A DNA stretch of 64,000 nt from Centroberyx gerrardi (taxonomy: Eukaryota > Chordata > Actinopteri > Beryciformes > Berycidae), in contig NC_136004.1 of NCBI RefSeq assembly GCF_048128805.1, forward strand, positions 20,319,284 through 20,383,283, written 5' to 3'. Within the stretch, counting starts at the first letter, position 1. Every line of letters starts with the position of its first letter. The notes under the pieces were generated by a model. It made no database searches. It saw nothing but the letters and a program-made list of their open reading frames with translations, and was not told where the DNA came from. The translations under genes and the position numbers were made by a program. Shown here piece after piece: positions 24,305 through 36,300 of the stretch.

Positions 24305-27300
24305 TGTGCATGGGCCGGCTAATCTGTGTTGAATTTATACCTTCATGTTGACAGTGTTGACTGAGGGATTAGCCAAAACCACTGTCTCTGGCATTGATTG
24401 TCTCTCAGGGAGTGAAGTAATTTAGCGGTGGAACTTGAACCTGATGCGCTTCAGTAGATGGAGCATCGCCTCTCATTCAGAGAGAATGGAGCCAAGAGCC
24501 GGGAAATATTGATCCTCTCATATTACAGGTTCCACTCTGAGGTGGGAGAAATGTCAAATAGAAATGTCAACATATTACTTTTGCTGTGCGAGTTATTAGA
24601 AATACTGGGATCAATGAGAAATATGCCCCATGGAACAAGTTCCCATTACAATTAAATAGCTTTAAAGGTCTGTACAGAGCAATTTCATAGTAATATTAGG
24701 TCCTAGAACAGGGATGGGCACCATGTGGAATAGATGATTTCACTGATCAGTTCCTCCTTTCTGGTTGAAGGTGTACTAATGAGTGAAATCAGCTGTTTGA
24801 TCGAAATGAAAACCTGCGTACTCTCGGCCCTCCATGGACACACGGATTGAAAAGTTTCATATCGGCAGACAGATGAATTCAGGTCCTTCTTTAGCTCCAA
24901 TTCACTGTCACTCACTGGATTAACATGACCCAGCTCTAACAAAGCTTCCACTCACATGCAGACACTGACTCCCCCATTACACACAACAAGCACAAAACAA
25001 GACAAGACAATGCTCTCTCTCTCTCTCTCTCCCCTCTCTCTCTCTCTATCTGCTTATTCCTAATGCAAACATATACACATACCCCACCACACACATAAGT
25101 AATGCACTTAATGCACACACACACACACAGTAAACACAGCCTGTCGAATGTCATGCCACATTTGTTCTCCCCCCTCCCCCACCTCTCTACCTCTGACCTT
25201 GACTGCTCACTGGCAGATAGCGATGCAACACAGATAATCTACTTCATGATAAAACAAACACACAAAGGGAGTTCAGTGTCAAAGCAAGGTGGACGAGACA
25301 AAGGAGTGACTTTGGATGGGAATACCATCTGTTTGGATTGGAGCACGTGCCAAGATCTCCAAAATGCACTCGAGCATTCAAGAAATGAAGAAACATAATG
25401 TTGCTGCATGTGTAGCGTACAAGAAAGAAAATATGTGGTTCAGATTATTAGCACATATACAATGTCAGATTTTAAAATATTCATCCTGTTTTATTGTTAC
25501 TCTGCATCTTGACACGACATATTCCGCCTCTGCTGAGGTTCTTTCTCATTGTGATGAAATAGACATTAAAAACAGTTGGCCTCTTAATCTACGCCAGATC
25601 GAATCTACGTCTCTCTCTCTCCTTTTATCAAACACGTTTTTTTTTTATACCACAAAAGAACGACCGGTTCAGCAAACTCATTAACCTTTCATCTGTAGTG
25701 TTTCTATCTCCTCCATCCACATTAATGGGTTTACATGAGAAAGACCTGTTATCAGACTTAGAAATGAGGCTATGGCTTGACATGAATTACAACACAGTTG
25801 CTTAGATACAGCAATACTGTGTTTTTATATGTTTAACTACATTGTCAGACACTGAGCCTTCGGGTGGGAGTAGGATAAAACAAGATCTTTGCTAGACTTA
25901 GTGTTTGTAGATTAGATGTGTTAAGAAGTATGCATATTTTAAGAAAGGAATGGATAGACTGAGAGTACAGTATTGAAAGGACTCTCTTCATCTCCATTTC
26001 TCTCTCTCTCACTCACACAAAAGTGCACACACACTGTCTTTATCTACCTCTTTCTCTCAATCTGTGCATCTGTGTGTGTGTGTGTGTGTGTGTGTATGAA
26101 GCTCCAATGTTTGGCTTCCATTAGAGGCGGACACAGCTGCAGGTCTGACCCTCAGCTGCCCGTGAGTGGAACAGTGTATTCTGCGAAAAGTGCGCATGTG
26201 AATGTGCGTTCAATTGTGTGTGAGAGAGGTTTCTGTGGATGGAGTGTGTGTCAGGCCTTCTCTTTTGTGTCCTTTCTAGCATGCCTCTTATCTCTCGGCC
26301 ATGTTCTCGTATCCTCTAGCGTGTGCTTACAGTAAGTGTATCTAAATACCCCCTCTGTCCTGCTGCAGGGTGCTTCTGTGGTCTGGGACTGGTCTACTCC
26401 AACAAGTCGTGCACCATGCCGCCCATCACCTTCCACGACCTGCCCCTCAACATCTACATGGTCATCTTCGGCACGGGCATCTTCGTCTTCATCCTCAGCC
26501 TCATCTTCTGCTGTTACTTCATCAGGTGAGAGGAACAGGAACCTCCATTGTGGGGAGATTGTGTGTGTGTGTGTGTAGGTGAGAAAGACAGTGAGGGAGG
26601 GCAAGAGGGAGGAAAAAAAGAGGAAGAGGGTGACCTCTCCTGCTGTTGACAGCGAACTCCCCGATGAGCTGAAGGGACGTTTGTGTCCGAAGGACAGGAT
26701 ATGAGGCAACAGGAAGCAGCCTGCCACAATGCGTGAGGACAGACGCCACTGTAGCGAGGGCAGCGGGCTCAGCTGAGGGAAACTGCAGAGGAACTCTATC
26801 GAAAAGCTCTGAATAGACACGGCCTACTAAATAGCATGCAGTGGGAATACACAAAGCCATCAACACATGAACTTCTATACAACCTACATAAGGAAACTTC
26901 AACACCTGCACTCAAGTATGGTGGGTTCCACATTTGATTATTTTAGCATCTCCAAAAGGCCTAAAAAATGCAAACATGAGCTTTAAGTGGCAGACTGAGT
27001 CTCTGCATTTGGCAAATTACCTGCCATTTGATAGCTTGGTGCACTATTTTCTGTGCGTGGGATATGTTTTGGAATTACTGTCCAAATTACTTGTGTTATC
27101 TACCTAGAAAACAATTGAGGAAATGTTGCTTGTTATTGGTAGGAGGGTAGGTCAGCATGCTCTCTGAGAATAACAAAGCACAAATTGAAATGGAGAAGAA
27201 GGAAGAAAGAAAAAAAGAAAACAATTGCGTGCCACTAATAGTGGTAGCTGGTATGCAGCTGGTATGCAGTATAGTTTTTGCTCAATTTTGTGTCTATGCC

Positions 27301-30300
27301 TCTTATTTAGCTCATTTCTTCTTTAAGGTTAGCTGAAATTAGATTCCGGCTTTGGTAACAAGCTACATAGATTAGTGCCATCAACCTAATCAACTTCTTG
27401 CTGATTTTACAGTTGACACATTTTAAAAAAAAACTTTTGAAACTGGGATACTTGGGAGAATTTTTGGCCAGTATTATGTGGTCAACATTTCTAGTAATGG
27501 GAAATAAAGTGAGACACAAAGCAAAAAAGAAAATTTCACCTGACAGTGGGGAATTCCCCTGTTGTCAGTGTACATTGCTGAGGCAATCCTTCAGTAACTT
27601 CAGTATTGCCTGAAAAGCTGCCTTGTGTAGCACAGCCTTATAAGGCAGGAAGACAGGCAGCCAAGTCGGCTTTCTCTCTCTCACCGAACAAGATATTTTT
27701 ACATTTCATTTATTATTATTTATGAAATAACAAAATCAATATCAATATCAAATAATCAAAATATCAAATACGGTCAAATAGCATCTAATAGGGACAAAGC
27801 AGCATGTCTAGCTTTTAAATAGTCGTGATTGATCAATATCCAGTTTCTGTGGTTAGTGGTGTCAGGCACAACTGTGTAATCTTGATTTTTTTGACCTGGA
27901 CTTATTGCTAAATTGACCATAACCATCAACAGTGTCAGAAAAGCCTGGATCCTTCCTGTTTCTCTAAAAGCACTTGCATATGAATCATAAGCAATGAGTC
28001 ACTTCCTTTAGCCCCATTAGAGTGGCGAAGGTAGTCTTGGGTAGGAGTGTGATCGTGAATTCATTTATAGACCGGGTGATTCATCAAACGAATGCTGAGT
28101 GATGAATGCCATTCTCTGTCGGGGGCAGGTTTCCTATTATCCACCTCAGACAGGCTGGGATTTGGTGATGTTCGATTATAACATTGCAGCAAGATGCTTG
28201 GATTGGAAATCTCAGTCTGCCTTTGTATGTTATTTGTCCACATGAAGTTCCCTCCATTAAACATATAAAGCATCGAGTTCTTTAAAAAAGCTTGAAGGTT
28301 CGCCGAGGAAGCATCATCCTTTCAGCAATGCCCTGCTTCACATTCAGACAGTTACTGAGCTAACATTGGAACAAACTGGGGGTATGCAGTGCATGCGATG
28401 TGTGGGGCTGCAAAATCATAGGGGTGCCAACAGCACAGACCAAAAAAAACATATTTTGAATTTTACCACAATCTACCATCACACCATTCATAGCTATAAG
28501 TAAGCCTATCCTGGGTCTTTATTGAATGTGAGGTGTAGCAGAGCAGCAGTAAGAGACTAGAGGAGCAGGGGGAGGCTGAGGATGGTTTCCCCACTAAGGA
28601 CAGTACAGAGGATGATGAGAGCAGAGACATTCCTGATCCCTCTGAGCCATCAGACCGGCCTTCCCCCACCAAATTAACTGACTCATTTCATCTGGAGGAT
28701 CCTTGAGAGGCCTGGGTCCTTGTCCCAGAAGAGGAAAAAGCAACAGGCGATTTCTAAAGTTTATAATGTGGCTTATTATCCAGTGAGTTGAACATGACTG
28801 GTTAATGTGCTCAAATACAACAAACAAGGTGCCTTGCTTTGCATGCAAATGTTGCATGTAACAATTGCTTATAGACAATATAATAATCAGATAGATAGAT
28901 AAACTTTATTATCCCACACGAGGAATTCAATGCTGTGCAACAATAGAGAGACATACAAGCACAAAACAAGACAAAATAAGACAGGACGCAATAAAAACAC
29001 ACAAAAGCATCCCCATCATGTAGAATAGTCATCAGCAGTCTCTTTCAAATGCTCTGCAGCACCATGAAACTGGGAATGGTCGTATAGATGCTGACCTTGC
29101 CTGGAAAACTGGAGTCTAGTTAGTGATTGGGAAAAATCATTGACAGTCAACTCCAAAATACTATAGAAGTGAAAAGGGTAAGCTGGCAATCAGCTTTTAA
29201 CATACAGTATGTAAACATAGCAACAGAGTCAGTGGAAATATCTGGAGAGACATCTATTATGCTGATCGAATCTCTGAAAAAGGTTCTCTCTCAGTACAGA
29301 GAGAGCGGGTTTGAAAAAGTCGACTCTGTAGCTGGAATGATGGCCACAGTTTGAAAAAGATTAAAAATTGTGATTGTTGAAACTACTGACAGGTAACTTT
29401 GCGACAGATTACAGAAATGAAGGACGATCACCGAGATATTTTGCTTTGTGACTGAAAATGACAATATGATGAGAGAAGAAATGAAGAGTCTGTTTCTCAA
29501 TATGTCTTCACATTGAGTGATGATTATAGAGATTTCATTCAAGAAATTAATCCTGCAAGCCGTCCTCTGAAAGGATGCAGCAAAGCCGTAGAAAGATTAA
29601 ACTTCATTCTAAAGAAAAATCTTGACTTTGTTTTCCCAAATTTGACACACACACACACACACACACCCACACACTCATTTAATGCCAGATTCAGAAGACA
29701 TGACAGTGACATAATATTGTGAAATATTATAACTAAGATATATAAATATACTCTATGTAAGATCAAGTTCAAGTTCAATACTTTATTGCCATCTCAACGT
29801 GTTTGATCGGGATTTGTTTTGGATGTGGATTTTGTTTTTATGTAGTAACAAAAAATCAACTGGGCTGTTGTAGGTTTGTAAGATGCAGCTGCTGAACTTG
29901 ATTGTAACACAATAAATACTATTATCCTTGTGTAGTAAAGTAAAGTCTGTTAAAATGTGTTTTGCAAGGACAAGCATTGATTTGGTTGAGGGTGCTGAAT
30001 TGGATTTCCCAATAGACCTTGATAAATAGCTTTTTGCGCGCCTGTGTACAGTCATTCACACCTGTTGAACAGCATTGTCAGCTCATACAATAGGAACTAG
30101 ATATTAGTAGCTCTGTTAGGATTTGTTGTAGCAATCACGGTACAATAGCTGAACCGAAATATCTGAAATCTCCACCATGTCCCCTTTCACACACTTCACA
30201 TCATTCTCTAGGCATGGGAAACCTCAATGCATGTAAAGCGTGTATCCTCACATTGTTCTACATGGAAGATTGTTAGCGGCAATCAGCGTAAACAATAAAC

Positions 30301-30611
30301 CAAGAAGCAAAAACAACGAAAACTGTCATTTCCCACTTTTAAGCACTGACTCGTACTGAGATATTATTTTCATGGGGATCAGAAATAAGGTGCAGCTTTC
30401 ATCTCAGATTCTCTCCTTGCATTTTGTTTTGGGCCAAACCAGCAGCCAGTGACAGACATTTGAGCCTATGTTTAGTTGTGTGAAAACAGCCATAACAGGA
30501 GGCCAAAAATAACTGCCTGAACAGACACGACTAGCAAGGCGATAAAGATCTCCTATCCATTGTTGGTGTTGGGGGTGGTGCAGGGATTCAAAGAGGCAAC
30601 ATACTCATTAG

Positions 30612-30651
<40 letters not shown>

Positions 30652-32135
30652 GCATGTGTGTGTGTGTGCTCGACTGAGTGTATGTGTGTCTGTGTGTGTG
30701 TATTTGCGTGTAGTTACATGACTACTTCCTTGCGTATATGAGTGTGTGTTAATAATGTGTGTGTGCTTGCAACTGCGTTTGTCCATGCATGTGTGGCCAT
30801 TGTAGCTGTTTGAAAAGATAGTTCATTATCAAAGCATACCCGGCAATTACACAGCCAGTCACACAGTCAGTTCTATAATTTAACCACACAGTATTAAGTT
30901 TCAGTGTGAGTCAAATGACCTGCTGTTAAACTCAGTTTAGAAAATATACACATATCTCTTTATATCAGTGTGTTTTCAGTAAAAAAAACAACGATTGGAA
31001 GCTATGTAGATTGTAAATTAAGTTGCTTATTGATGTTGTTTGTTTGTTTATCCACAGTAAACTACGACACCAAGCACAGAGCGAGCGGTTTGGATACAGA
31101 GAGGTAAGCCTGAGCCGAATATTTAACAGATACCTTCAGATCTCACGTTGATCAAGAATCTTACTCAAACATATTTTGTGTTCTTCTTGCAGGTAGTTTT
31201 AAAAGGAGATCCAAAAAAGTTGAATCTTCATGGGGTAAGAAGAGGATGTACATATGCATTTGTATTGATTTATGTACATGTTATTATATCATAGTAAGCA
31301 AGCACAAAGCTCTTAAAATAAATCGTACTGCTATGATGTGAAACAAAGCCAAGAATAATGTATCACGATTTCGTCTCTCATGTCATCTCTGTCCCTCTCC
31401 CTCTGTCTCTCTCCCTCTGTCCTGTCTGTCACTCACACAGCAGACGTGTGCTGTCTGCCTGGAAGACTTCAAAGTGAAAGACGAGCTGGGAGTGTTGCCA
31501 TGCCAACATGCCTTCCACAGGAAGTGAGTACAGGAGAACACAGTGGAGTCATTCTTCACTCTTGTTACCACTTTGCACCAGCCTTGGGCTTGTTAAAATG
31601 AAAATGGTAATCTCCGATCGTGTTATAAGTTTACTGATGACAAGTCACATCGACTTTTAGCTTGAGTTTCCTGAAGGCAGCTTGGCGCTAGAATCTTTCT
31701 CATTCAACAAAAAGCCAATGGAAAAAGACCATAGTGCTGAGATTCATTCATTCATTCATTCATTCATTGTCTTTACCTGCGTATTATTAAGTGTCTAAAA
31801 TTAAGGGTGCTGATCTGATACCAGGGCTTCGTTGCTCCAAAGCATCCTGAACATGAAGAGCATTTTCCCATCGGCAGGGGGGTTGGTGGGGTGGATGGGT
31901 GGTAATGTGATGTTGTTGGGTGCCTGAATAGGCGGCTGGGAACCAGTTTGGCCTTAATCTCTTCTTGGGACAACTCATTTCTCCCCTTGCTTACCTCTTT
32001 CTCTGTGTTTTTCCATGCAGGTGTTTGGTAAAGTGGCTGGAGGTGCGCTGCGTCTGCCCCATGTGCAACAAACCCATCGCCGGCCCTCCTGAACAGCATC
32101 ACAGCATAGGGACTCTACTGGACGAACTGGTGTAA
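22222..32135 (+). CDS. rnf122: RING finger protein 122 (membrane E3 ubiquitin ligase), 6 exons
   Basis: Exons: 22222-22246, 26369-26525, 31058-31103, 31193-31234, 31441-31523 and 32021-32135. They total 468 nt and 155 residues, as in human RNF122. The short N-terminus [15 protein letters not shown] leads into one transmembrane helix (residues about 37-60, [10 protein letters not shown]...LIFCCYFI). A basic juxtamembrane stretch ([20 protein letters not shown]) and a C-terminal RING-H2 domain follow (CAVCLEDF at 93-100, [15 protein letters not shown]), ending LLDELV. The domain layout fits an ER/Golgi-type E3 ligase related to RNF24. Exon 1 holds only 25 coding bases and is followed by a 4.1-kb intron; intron 2 is 4.5 kb. 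The stop codon overlaps an X-box-like motif. Confidence 0.97.
22247..26368. other. rnf122 intron 1, rich in microsatellites
   Basis: No exon is recognisable. The intron carries (CA)n at 23170-23221, a CAG run at 23524-23548, (GT)n at 24268-24308, a CT tract at 25011-25048 and short CA/GT runs at 24083-24103, 25115-25129 and 26072-26093. Reading frames here derive mostly from these repeats. Confidence 0.65.
23170..23221. repeat. (CA)26 microsatellite
   Basis: An uninterrupted CA dinucleotide tract in rnf122 intron 1. Confidence 0.95.
28500..29660 (+). other. Unresolved open segments in rnf122 intron 2
   Basis: Between about 28520 and 28690 one plus-strand frame stays open with an acidic, Ser/Pro-rich translation ([20 protein letters not shown]). 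Two further open stretches lie at 29127-29354 (containing [19 protein letters not shown]) and 29510-29650 ([20 protein letters not shown]). They look more protein-like than neighbouring frames and share a strand. I recognise no family. A decayed transposase or a chance series are both possible. Confidence 0.25.
28886..28932 (-). mobile_element. L2-type 3' tail fragment with GATA repeats
   Basis: On the minus strand: GGGATAATAAAGTTTATCTATCTATC, the same terminal structure as at 10651-10752. Only the tail remains. Confidence 0.5.
29641..29666. repeat. (CA)n microsatellite
   Basis: Short CA tract (about 12 units, one interruption) in rnf122 intron 2. Confidence 0.8.
30613..30700. repeat. (GT)n microsatellite, compound
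   Basis: GT tract with GC and GCA interruptions, in rnf122 intron 2 about 360 bp upstream of exon 3. Confidence 0.9.
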
Positions 32136-32325
32136 CCTAGCAACCCCCTGCCAGCCCGGGTGGGATGCCGCCAGGCCGAGCCGGCTGGTATAACTTAGCA
32201 ACCGACAGGAAGAGGACACTGTTTTGTTGTGAAAATGCAGCGAAACACCAACAGATGATAGTGAGTTGGGGTAACCTAGTTATCACCCGGAGGAAGACTC
32301 TGAGGGATGCTGTTGCCTAGCAACC
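32132..32325 (+). promoter_or_regulatory. Cluster of RFX X-box-like motifs at the rnf122 stop codon and 3' UTR
   Basis: Four copies of a motif around CCTAGCAACC occur in 194 bp. GTAACCTAGCAAC at 32132-32144 includes the stop codon TAA. The others are ATAACTTAGCAAC at 32190-32202, GTAACCTAGTTAT at 32271-32283 and GTTGCCTAGCAAC at 32312-32324. The first and last fit the X-box pattern GTNRCC-N(0-3)-RGYAAC exactly, with a 1-nt spacer. Each is preceded by a similar CTGGT or TTGGG stretch, so they may also be a decayed tandem repeat. Confidence 0.5.
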
Positions 32326-32625
32326 ATCCCTGAGATGGCGACACGACACCTTGTGGTGTCTCAGAGATTATCTTCAGCCACCCACACATCACTCTACCAC
32401 TCTTCTTTCAACATCCCCTCTCCTCTCCTCTCCTCTGCGCCCGTCCCCTCACATCTTTATCCCTCTCTCTAATTGCCTCCAGCGAGGTTGATGGCCCTAC
32501 TGAGGTGAAGGAGAGGAGCGACAGTCTCATGTTTCACATGGATGTGGACAAGTGAGTGTGGAAGGATGAGAGCCTTGGGTTGGAGGCAAGACACAGTGAT
32601 CCCCTCTGAGCATGTGTGTGTTATA

Positions 32626-33304
32626 TAGTGGTGGGCATCGATATGATATATTGATATTGGCTTGAAATGGAAAATGGATACTAAGATAAAGAGGTTATGC
32701 CTCTTTCATACTATTTGCAGCAGGAAGTTTTGAGACAATGCAACACACAAATTGATAGTTTCTGCTCAGTGACCTTGCCAACAGAACTGGCAGCAGCACA
32801 AGGAGGCGTTGAGAGAAACTGGGATACCTAGTTACACTGCTAACAATACAACAAACTGTCTCAGTTTAGAGAGGAGGGGAAAGGGTCCAACTAGGATGGA
32901 CCAAAATGTTTTAAGCTAGCTAAAATTTAGTTAAGACAAAAGGCTAACTTGGAAACAAATGGTGCTCATCAGCTTAGGTTTATTACTTGATTATTAGAGG
33001 AGAGGGACTTACTGTAGGAAGAGCACAGATAGCTTTGGACAAACTTGTTTTATTCTCTGGTGGCATGAGATTACAGTAAATTAAAGTGATACTGGTTGAA
33101 GTTAAAGAGGGATTCACATAATCAGCAGGAATGATTAATATTGTCTGGATAAAGCACTGTTTGCCTCTTGCTATGGTCCAAGTGTAGCAAGTAAACTGCT
33201 GTTTTCATGAAACTAGTCTTTCTCACAAACCAGTATTATTGAGTTTGCATTGGAAAAGTGCAGCTGATATTGATATGGAAAATCCATATTGGTGCCCACC
33301 TCTA
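32626..33304. mobile_element. Non-autonomous DNA transposon candidate (MITE-like), 679 bp
   Basis: The two ends match as inverted repeats: TAGTGGTGGGCATCGATATG on the left, and TAGAGGTGGGCACCAATATG when the right end is reverse-complemented. Similar ATATTGATAT/ATATCAATAT blocks follow inside. It has no open frame resembling a transposase. Target-site duplication is not clear, so the superfamily is left open; hAT-type ends are the closest resemblance. Confidence 0.55.
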
Positions 33305-34424
33305 ATATTCTGTATGTTCTACATGTTCTGGTTGGATTTGCCGCTGGGATGTGCTATTGTTCAGACATGTTTTGGTTTTATTGTTGTAACATAGATGGCA
33401 GGAATTTACAACTCGTGCCCCTGCCCCTCACTACAACAGTTTTGTTCTTGGTTGAAATGTGTTGAAGATTTTGTATGTATTGCACTCTGAATTCACAAGT
33501 GTTTTCAAAACCAGTTGCCATGCCTCTGTTCTCATAAAATTTTAGACCAAGGTTTGGAGGCACCGCAGCAGGTCTCCTGCTTTCAGGTGTGGTAAATCTT
33601 TTATAGAGTCTATGAAGTATCAGAGAGGCTTCTTCATCTGAAGATAAGGGAAGTAGTAGCATAGAATTTCAATGTTGTTGTGTTAATTTATCTGGGGAGC
33701 AACTAAATTCCACTTTTATACACAGCATTTTGTGGCATTACTGCTGGTGATTCTGTTTTACATTCCTTGATTGTAGGTTTTTGTGATTTACAACAATTCA
33801 GACACCTTAAGCAAACACTGCCTAACTTGAGCACAAATCGCACAAAGCACATGATCCAGATAGGCACCTGTACTGTAATTACAGTAAAAGTCAGAATGAC
33901 AGGTGAGGCTGTTGACTTCACATGAGACAGTGTGCCAAGAAAGGAAAGATTTATCTAACCTGTTACAATTGCAATATATAAGCAAGAGAAATGTTTTCTC
34001 AGATTCTGGCCACATTCCACATTTTGTAATTCAATGGATGTAAATACCTTTAACTTGAATCAATAATAAATCCAGTTGTCTGTTTTGCTCAGCTTCTCTA
34101 TTTGTTTCCTGATAGTGATGCATATCTGGCGCCATCATCAGGTAAAATACTGTACTTACATCTGAGATTTCATTCAGTGGTGCAATCTCTGAACTTGCAC
34201 TGCACTGCTGCTGAGCTTCCTCATTCAAACAACCCTATCTATGAAAATGTTTGGTAATACTGCAGGTAACACCACTGTTTTCTGGTTCTACAGTGTAATT
34301 ATTCAGAAACAAAATGTCTCACAAAATGTTACACAGCCACTCAGCAAAAAGTGTTGGTTTTTCAATTATTTTGAGTTGAGCCAATGTTGTTTGGAGAGTT
34401 GTTTGTGGCTCCGAGGCGGCTGTT

Positions 34425-34525
34425 CAAAAGTGTTAAATTAACTCTGATGGATGTGAACTGATATAAACACTGGCATCGAGTTGATTTTTACACTCTCTGA
34501 GTTAAATTAACATTGACAGGTTTGC
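34425..34525. repeat. MITE-like repeat, copy 2
   Basis: Carries AGTGTTAAATTAACTCTGAT at one side and TTTTTACACTCTCTGAGTTA at the other, which are partly complementary. It shares ATATAAACACTGGCAT and TTGATTTTTACACTC with the copy at 20620-20745. Confidence 0.5.
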
Positions 34526-35222
34526 TGTGTGATTTTGTTGCTATAACAGTACATCACTCGGTCAGCTGACACTGACTAAGTATGCCAGGCAGGCTGTTGG
34601 ATTTGGACACACCTTGAGAAAAATTAAGTACTGCGGTAAGAGAGAGAACAGGTTTCACTCTTTCCTTGCAGCCTTCAACAAATGGTATTTGAACACAATC
34701 TTATACCTTGTCACTGTGTGATTACACTACAAAAGCTTTTAAATATACAGTAGATATTCTGAAACATTACAACAACAAATTATTAAATAGCCTACCTATT
34801 ACCTTTTATTCTGACAGACATTCATATAGTGGGTTGAATTTGTGTCTCCTTTTAGAAAAAACAACTTTTTTTTAATCGATGACAAGGAGGACAAAGTAGA
34901 GAGCTTCGAGATCCATTGAGTTCAGGAGTCAGAGCAAATAAAAACAGGGACCATCTGCACTGTGGCCCATTAAATGTGCAAGTCCCCTTCCTATTGGTGG
35001 AACCCAACTGGTACCTAGCTATTTCTCTACAGCAGATTGCAGGTGGCAGAGCATCGAGAGTCTGAAGGGCATTCCTTACTCACATTGCCTTCTAATTAGA
35101 CTTAAGGGCAAGCAGAGCCTCTGAGGACCTGAAAGGGAATTCAAGATTAAGGCAGATGGTCTGAGATCTCATAGGGATGGGAGTGAAGTGAACACTGGCT
35201 CTCATAGAAAATGAGAGAGAGG

Positions 35223-35253
<31 letters not shown>

Positions 35254-35269
35254 GGAGGCACTGTGAAAG

Positions 35270-35627
35270 GGTGGAGACTGAGAGGAGAGGATGAGATAGA
35301 GGAGGTACTCAGACTTCTGTAGGACTCAGTTCAGCTCACTGTTGAAGGCCATTTCAGCCCTCAAGTTTGTAGATGAGAGAGAGAAGGAGAGGGAGAGAGA
35401 GCTGAACATTATATGCGCTGTATGTCTTCTGGATGTATAAACTTCTCTCTGATAACATACACACATCTTTACGACAAGACGGACAAAAGACTGCAAACAC
35501 TGTCAAGACGTTCTCTCTTTATAAGCAAAAAAGAAAGTGACGAAGAGAGAGAGAGTGACAGTTTAGGGTGAAATTCAGAGGATTGATGGACGCTGGTTCA
35601 TCTTGGCTGCGAAATCAACAGCAGTTG
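35270..35627 (+). other. Possible 5' non-coding exon of csgalnact1
   Basis: A purine-rich stretch ends at CAGCAGTTG|GTGAGTAG (35627/35628), a good 5' splice site. It is 1.4 kb upstream of the first coding exon. The match to a donor is seen in the sequence; the assignment to csgalnact1 is inference, and no convincing partner acceptor before 37056 was identified. Confidence 0.2.
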
Positions 35628-36024
35628 GTGAGTAGAATTGAATCTTTTTTTCTTTCCTTACTTTGAGTGTCACTGAGTGTAAAATGTGTGTTGGTGTGAT
35701 GTTTGTCAGTTGCTTCATGAGAGGCATTTTTGTGTCTTTGCACACTGCAAGCAGTTTCACCATGTAGAGTAGATTTACAGCTTGTAAGGTTAGTCAACTG
35801 AGCTAACGCCATGATCAAAGCTTTGCAAACATTTCAAACAGATGAAAGGCTTTTATGTCAGCCACAAGTGCTGTGAAATATTGCAAACATAAGCATAATG
35901 CTCAGGCTTTCAAAATTATGGATGCTGTGTAAGCATTTCACTGCAAGGTCCAAAAGAGCCTGACGTTTTTATTAATATTACTAGCCTTAATGGTAGATTG
36001 CTTTCAAAGGGTCTGGATGGTATG

Positions 36025-36112
<88 letters not shown>
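36025..36112. repeat. (CA)44 microsatellite
   Basis: The longest pure dinucleotide array in the window, upstream of csgalnact1. A second array lies 120 bp further right. Confidence 0.95.
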
Positions 36113-36117
<5 letters not shown>

Positions 36118-36232
36118 ATACACTGACACTGCTAGGGTGGACCTGGAAACATAAGCAAGTCTTTCATGAGATCAGCCTCTACCTGAGCAATAAAGAGCCA
36201 ACTGTGCTGTGAATAAACTTTGACGATGGCAA

Positions 36233-36254
36233 CACACACACACGTGCATGTGCA

Positions 36255-36299
<45 letters not shown>
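36233..36299. repeat. (CA)n microsatellite
   Basis: CA tract with GTGCATGTG interruption near its left end, then about 22 pure units. Confidence 0.95.

Positions 36300-36300
<1 letters not shown>

Noticed and set aside
26251-26820. 189-codon minus-strand open frame
   Set aside because: It is antisense to rnf122 exon 2, whose GC-rich third positions suppress stops; no known motif, and the plus strand explains the sequence.
32465-32560. Possible extra C-terminal exon of rnf122 (GCCTCCAG|CGAGG..., frame EVDGPTEVKERSDSLMFH)
   Set aside because: The exon at 32021-32135 already ends in the conserved LLDELV-stop at the human length; no donor upstream would join to this acceptor in frame.
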